The position numbers and the translations under genes were made by a program. Of a stretch of DNA of 64,000 nucleotides, positions 59,403-64,000 are shown one piece after another (the stretch's first letter is position 1; the number at the start of each line of letters is the position of its first letter). Source of the stretch: Scytalidium lignicola (lineage: Eukaryota > Ascomycota > Leotiomycetes); NCBI GenBank assembly GCA_002812745.2, contig NCSJ02000120.1:1-64000 (forward strand). Direction: 5' to 3'. The notes beneath the pieces are model-generated. The model searched no databases and was not told the DNA's origin. It saw only the letters and a program-made list of their open reading frames with translations.

Positions 59403-59754
59403 TATTATAGGTTTTACCATAATATAATGATTAGTATAAGCTTAAGGCTTGATATATAACAAAGTGTATATAAAGAACTTAACAATTATATAATATAGTT
59501 AAAACTCAAAAGACTTAAGAGGTTTAAAGGGTTTATAAACCTAAAGGACTTAAAAANGTTTAAAAAGTCTAGTTAGATTTCATTATTTATATAAGTATAT
59601 TATAAGAATATAAGAGTAAACTCCTTATGTTTAACTTAAATATATTATTGAATTTTACCTTTAACTTAGTTGTTTGTATTATACATTTCTACTGTCCTTA
59701 AACATTTATTATACCTTGACTATCTAATAACTTGGATAATATAATTTTATAACA
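59403..59754 (+). repeat. Right LTR of the chromovirus, heavily C-to-T/G-to-A mutated
   Basis: It starts TATTATAGG and ends TATAACA, matching the left LTR base for base apart from numerous transitions; for example the GGACC/GGTCC cluster has become GGACTT/GGTTT. Changes are not limited to CpA: CC and CT contexts are also altered. One N (59557) is present. Confidence 0.85.
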
Positions 59755-62160
59755 ATTAACTATTTATCTCTTACCTTTTCAAATAAAAATATAAATATAA
59801 TAACTGTTTCCTTTACTGATAATTTATTAATAGTTATATCAAGATCACTTTTTAAAAGCCTTGATTTATATTCCTTACAAAGTAATTAAAATACTTATTA
59901 AATAGTTAAAACACTTTTACTACTTTGATTATTACTTTTATTAGAATATTATGTATTTTTGAATATATTTACTAACCAAGTTAATCCTTCTTTAATACTT
60001 ATATTTCTTAAGCATTTATAAGAATAATCAGATTTAGAGTTATTCTCTTATTGTTAATTATTAAGAGTAAAAGTCTTTATTATTAAAAAGCTTAAAGCTT
60101 ATAATAATCAAGATAAAAAGCTAATATTTAATAAAGAATATACTTAATTCCTAATTGTAATAACATTATTAAATAAGTCTTTAAATATATCTTAAAAAGA
60201 TAATAAATTAATTTAAAATTATATAACTTGTTTATAACTTAATAGATAATGTTTTTATACAAATAATATAATTGTATATAAATCCTTTTTCTCATTATAT
60301 CCAAATCCTAATACTTTTGCTAAAGCTTATTACTCTTTATATATAAATTTATATTAATCTAATTTACTCTTAGTTTATTTTACAATTATAAAAGTAATAT
60401 TATGGATATAATTAACTTTTTTTNACAATTGTAACTTAAGCTTTAGACTTAAACCTATTATCAATTCATTTACCTTGTTAGACTTATTCTTTTATCTTTA
60501 ATAATAAAGTTTATTCTATTCTAATCATCTATATTGAATTAATTAGTTTAACTTGTTAAGAAGGTTATGAATTTAGTAGTTCAGATAGTAGTAAAATGGT
60601 TAAAGATTGAGGAGTAGGAAAAGGTAATAAAACTTTGATAATTTAAGATAATTCCTCATCAAGAAGTTAAGATTTAAGAATATCATCTTCTTAATCAAGT
60701 GAAAACTATTATTCTTATAACTAAAAAGTATAATAAGTAACTATATATATTTAAGTATAGTTATAATTATAATAATAAGTAGTTTACTTATATAATAAGA
60801 CTTTTTTTATTCTACAACATTTTCAATATTAACTAACTTATTACAATATAGCTAAATTGATTATTCATTAATTATTAATCATATCTTCAAGAGTATATAA
60901 AGTAAATATAAAGTTATTATTAAAGTAGAAAGTGGAGAATATAAAGTTGAATATGAAGAGAATATAAGGTTAATTATATAATTATATAAAGTGGAGAATA
61001 TAGTCATTTCATATGGTTATTGAACAAGCCTTAAGTTTAAAGCTTATATAATAAGTAATAAAGTTAATATAATAGTATAAAAANGATAATACTTTAATTT
61101 TTATAATAAGAGAAAAGTTTCTAAGTTCTTTTTTTTAATTTTAATTTTAATTTTTTNATAATTATACTCTTTATTTGACCTCTTAATTTATAAGCATTTG
61201 TAAAAACTCCTTAAGCTATAGTATATAATGTTAGTAGACTAATCATATATAAACATAATTAGTCATATATTAATTAGTCTTAATTAAGTAGTAAGGAGTT
61301 ATAACCTTAAGTTATAATTATACTTTATTACCTTAACAATTGATTAACCATTAACATAATTAGTATATTACTTATAAAGTAATATATTACATGTTATATC
61401 AGTAGTATATTAATATTAATCAGTTTGTATATACAGATTAGGAAATTATAACCTTGTTTTATAACAATCCAGTAGCTTGTCTTATTGTCAAGGTTTTAAA
61501 GCTTATTTATATCTGTTTATAAAGTATCCTTCTTAAGAAGCTCTTCTCTTACTCAAAACTTATAAGTCTCCAGTTAAAAAGGAGAAGCATTGTATTTCAA
61601 AAGAAATATACTATTTCTTGTTAAATCTAAGTAGTCAGCTTTTTAACCTTTCAAAAACACTCTTTTATAACCTCTTACTTTTATTTGAATATACTCTTTC
61701 ATAACATACTCTTTATAATGAATATTACTCTTTACAATGTTCTTATAACCTTAGAGATTATTATATTCTTTTTTATAACTTTCATAACTTATAATTATAG
61801 CTTAAACCTTACTTAACTTTATACCTTACTTTTAAATTATACTTATTAAACTTTTATATGATATATATATATATAAGAGAATACTTAAGGAAAAATATAC
61901 TTAAGAAGACTTGTTAAGAAGTTATAAATGTCTTTAAATACAATTAAAAAGCCTTTAAGCTTTAGAGTTTATTATTTACAAGTAAATATTCTTCATATTA
62001 AAGTATAACTAATTTTAGTATTTAAATTATTTATATACCTTAAGATTAATACTTATATACAAGGATGTTAAGTATAAAAGAATAAGAAGGATAAAAGGAA
62101 AAGATAAAGAGATAAAAGTATAAAATATATGTTAAAAGTACATTATTAAAAAGCTTAGAA
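59755..62160. other. AT-rich mutated repeat debris, unassigned
   Basis: About 2.4 kb of roughly 80% A+T with no recognisable domain on either strand. Short internal repeats such as CTCCTTAAG/TAAGGAGTT at about 61208 and 61300 and TATATATATATA runs (61860) are present. It may contain the left LTR of the next element, but with only one copy in view I cannot define it. Confidence 0.5.
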
Positions 62161-64000
62161 GAATTTTTAATTATTAAGGCTTATAAATATAAATTTAACA
62201 AAACTAATGATTTTAACCTTTAAGACTTATTCTAAGAGGATTTTGAACATTTCATAATAAACAACTTTTATATAATTCCTTATAAAGAATTATAAATCTT
62301 ATATACATACCTTTATTATAATAATGTTTATATAATAATTAATAACAAGAATAAGTCAATTGTACAAATGTTATATAATGTACTTAAGGAAGAAGAATAA
62401 CATGTATAAATTAAAGAAGACTTTAATAAAGTTATTTAAGATCTTTGAAAAGAGTTTATTACTTTTATAATTATTAGACTAAGAACAAACCTTATAACCT
62501 TATAACCTAGCCTTTATATAACTTTATACCTTACTTTATTTTATAAAAACTAACAACTTACTTCTTTTATAACTTAATAAAGTAATAAACAATTAATATT
62601 TAGAATTAAAGGACAATTATAAGAATAATACTATAAACAATTAGATGAACAAGTACAAAATAACCTTGACTCTTTATTATACAAGGTTAATAAATATATT
62701 TCTAAGATCTTAAAGATCTTAATTGAAGAACAAAAGTATAATAGAACTAATAACAACTTTAACCTTAAGTTGATTATCTTTAAGAATATTTATAAGAAGG
62801 TAAAACTATTAAAAATAAGCCTTATGAAAGTATTCCTTATAATATTAAAAAGGTTAACCTAAAATCACTTTTATAATAACTAATTATTAAAACATACTTT
62901 TGGAGAAGTATATACTAATCTTTATAACTTCTTTAAGAGATTTAGTTATTATTATTAAAATTTAAGCAAATAAAATAACATTACTCTAATTTTAATTATA
63001 CTTAAGAATTATAAGAAAACAATATAAGAGTATATATAATTACTTATTAATAAACTCTAGAAATTATAATATAACCTTTATTTAACTTTGAAGAATGTTG
63101 AATTTCTCTACAATAAGATAATTATAACTTGTTAAGGATTACTTATGTATAAATATATAATAACAAATTTACTTTCAGACTTAAGATAGTTTATCAATAA
63201 ATTTTAATCTTTGATTATTATATACAAGAAGGAACAAGAGTAAAATAAGACTTTCTTTATAGATTATCATTATTTTAATAAGAACTTAACTAATTATAAA
63301 CATAAAAACTTTTTNAAATTGAAACCCTGGATAATATACTATAAATATACTTATATTTCATTGATAAAATAAGTGTTTTATATACAAGAAAGAAGGTTAT
63401 TACTCATAAAAGTACTTATAAGAGGAGTAAGATAAGGAGAAGGCTAAATTCAAGGCTAAGAATATAAGCTAATTTAACATTAAAGTTTATAACTTTAACA
63501 AATGTTTTAAGAAATGTTTTAAGTAATATATTGTTGATTATAAAGGTGATAATTCAGAAGAAGAGTTAAAGACTACTTTTAAAGCTCTTTTAGTAAACAA
63601 TAATAATACTAAGCTTAAATAAGATGATAATATCTTTACAAATGTCTTTATAGCTTTTACTACTTTATTTAATAATTTTTCAGTTGAATCAATAATCTTT
63701 ATTGTTATAAAACTTGTAAACTAAACTTTTATATATCAACTTATCATTGAAGTACTTACTTTAATCGTTAAAACATTTATACTTATACTTATTAAAATGA
63801 TTACAAGTGTATATAATATAGTTAACATAACAAGATATAATTCTAAACAGTTTTATAAAATTATAATTAATATAAGAGCCTTCAAATACTTTACAATTAA
63901 TTATAGCCAATTTCAAGCCTTATAATAAGTAAACAAAAGTATTATACTTAATAATACTATACAAAATATAACAATTATACAATTTAACATAAGATCTACT
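62160..64000 (+). mobile_element. Second LTR retrotransposon relic, gag-protease part, cut by window edge
   Basis: A plus-strand element different from the chromovirus. A capsid-like stretch (about 62170-62960: NDFNL, stop, DLF, stop, EDFEHFIINNF; DEQVQNNLDSLLYKVNKYI) is followed by a zinc knuckle at about 63368-63410, NKCFIYKKEGYYS, which corresponds to KKCFVCxKEGCWSTxH of a common fungal Gag family with Cys-to-Tyr changes. The protease region follows at 63825-64000 (TRYNSKQFYKIIINIRAFKY, TINYSQFQAL, IQFNIRST), matching DTGASxxSTAGYGQFxAL with the catalytic Asp lost. Pol should continue to the right. Fungal elements with this Gag/protease pair are Ty1/copia-like in my memory, but the class cannot be settled without RT. 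Confidence 0.65.

Larger units (their letters stand above)
52595..59754 (+). mobile_element. RIP-inactivated Ty3/gypsy chromovirus, full length (about 7.2 kb)
   Basis: A complete LTR retrotransposon in plus orientation: LTRs 52595-52948 and 59403-59754, a 6.45-kb interior with gag, zinc knuckle, protease, RT, RNase H, integrase and chromodomain in gypsy order, and a purine run (AAAAGAGGA) just before the right LTR as polypurine tract. Every domain is riddled with stops at former Gln, Arg and Trp codons. The primer-binding site is not recognisable. Flanks contain TTAA-like bases on both sides, but I cannot define an exact target duplication. N characters occur inside, mostly beside homopolymers. 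Confidence 0.88.

Noticed and set aside
1..64000. tRNA or rRNA genes
   Set aside because: I scanned for B-box (GGTTCGANTCC-like) and rRNA core sequences and found none with a matching A-box or stem.

Overview
The window is nuclear DNA from a filamentous ascomycete (Pezizomycotina). The evidence is short spliceosomal introns of roughly 40-150 bp with GTA/GTR donors and TAG/CAG acceptors, Pezizomycotina-type proteins (Mdg1/Crp1-like, MirB-type siderophore transporter, GT69 mannosyltransferase, Nrd1/Mrn1), and a block of transposons wrecked by C-to-T and G-to-A transitions, the signature of repeat-induced point mutation (RIP). A Leotiomycetes (Helotiales/Sclerotiniaceae-like) source is my impression from the proteins, not something I could test.

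Positions 1-50111 are a normal-GC gene-bearing segment. From left to right: the N-terminal part of the ISWI partner Itc1 (minus, running off the left edge); an APH-type kinase-fold protein (plus); a DUF6914-like small protein (minus); a Kin17 homologue (minus); a delta-12 fatty-acid desaturase (plus); a GT69 mannosyltransferase (minus); an Mdg1/Crp1-like CBM48 protein (minus); the RNA polymerase II import factor Iwr1 (plus); a Myb/SANT-like protein (minus); an 8.5-kb stretch with no recognisable intact gene; a siderophore-iron MFS transporter (minus) with two hairpin/MITE elements upstream; the four-RRM protein Nrd1/Mrn1 (minus); a transposon-relic stretch with a reverse-transcriptase fragment; and replicative DNA ligase I (plus). 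I resolved the introns by frame and family conservation. The genes are independent housekeeping or physiology genes, not a pathway cluster.

Positions about 51250-64000 are a transposon graveyard. A pogo/Fot1-like DDE transposase relic (minus, 51374-52594) is interrupted by a complete LTR retrotransposon (52595-59754): a Ty3/gypsy chromovirus with gag zinc knuckle, protease, RT, RNase H, integrase and a terminal chromodomain, all riddled with stops. Its left LTR is nearly unmutated while its right LTR is heavily mutated, so the mutation front lies inside one element. After about 2.4 kb of AT-rich debris comes a second, different LTR element (gag zinc knuckle and protease, about 62170 to the right edge), also wrecked.

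The assembly carries single N characters next to homopolymer runs. The one in DNA ligase I mimics a frameshift. I found no convincing new biological system; the best leads are the asymmetric RIP boundary, the paired hairpin elements upstream of the siderophore transporter, and the gene-free 26.6-35.2 kb accessory stretch.
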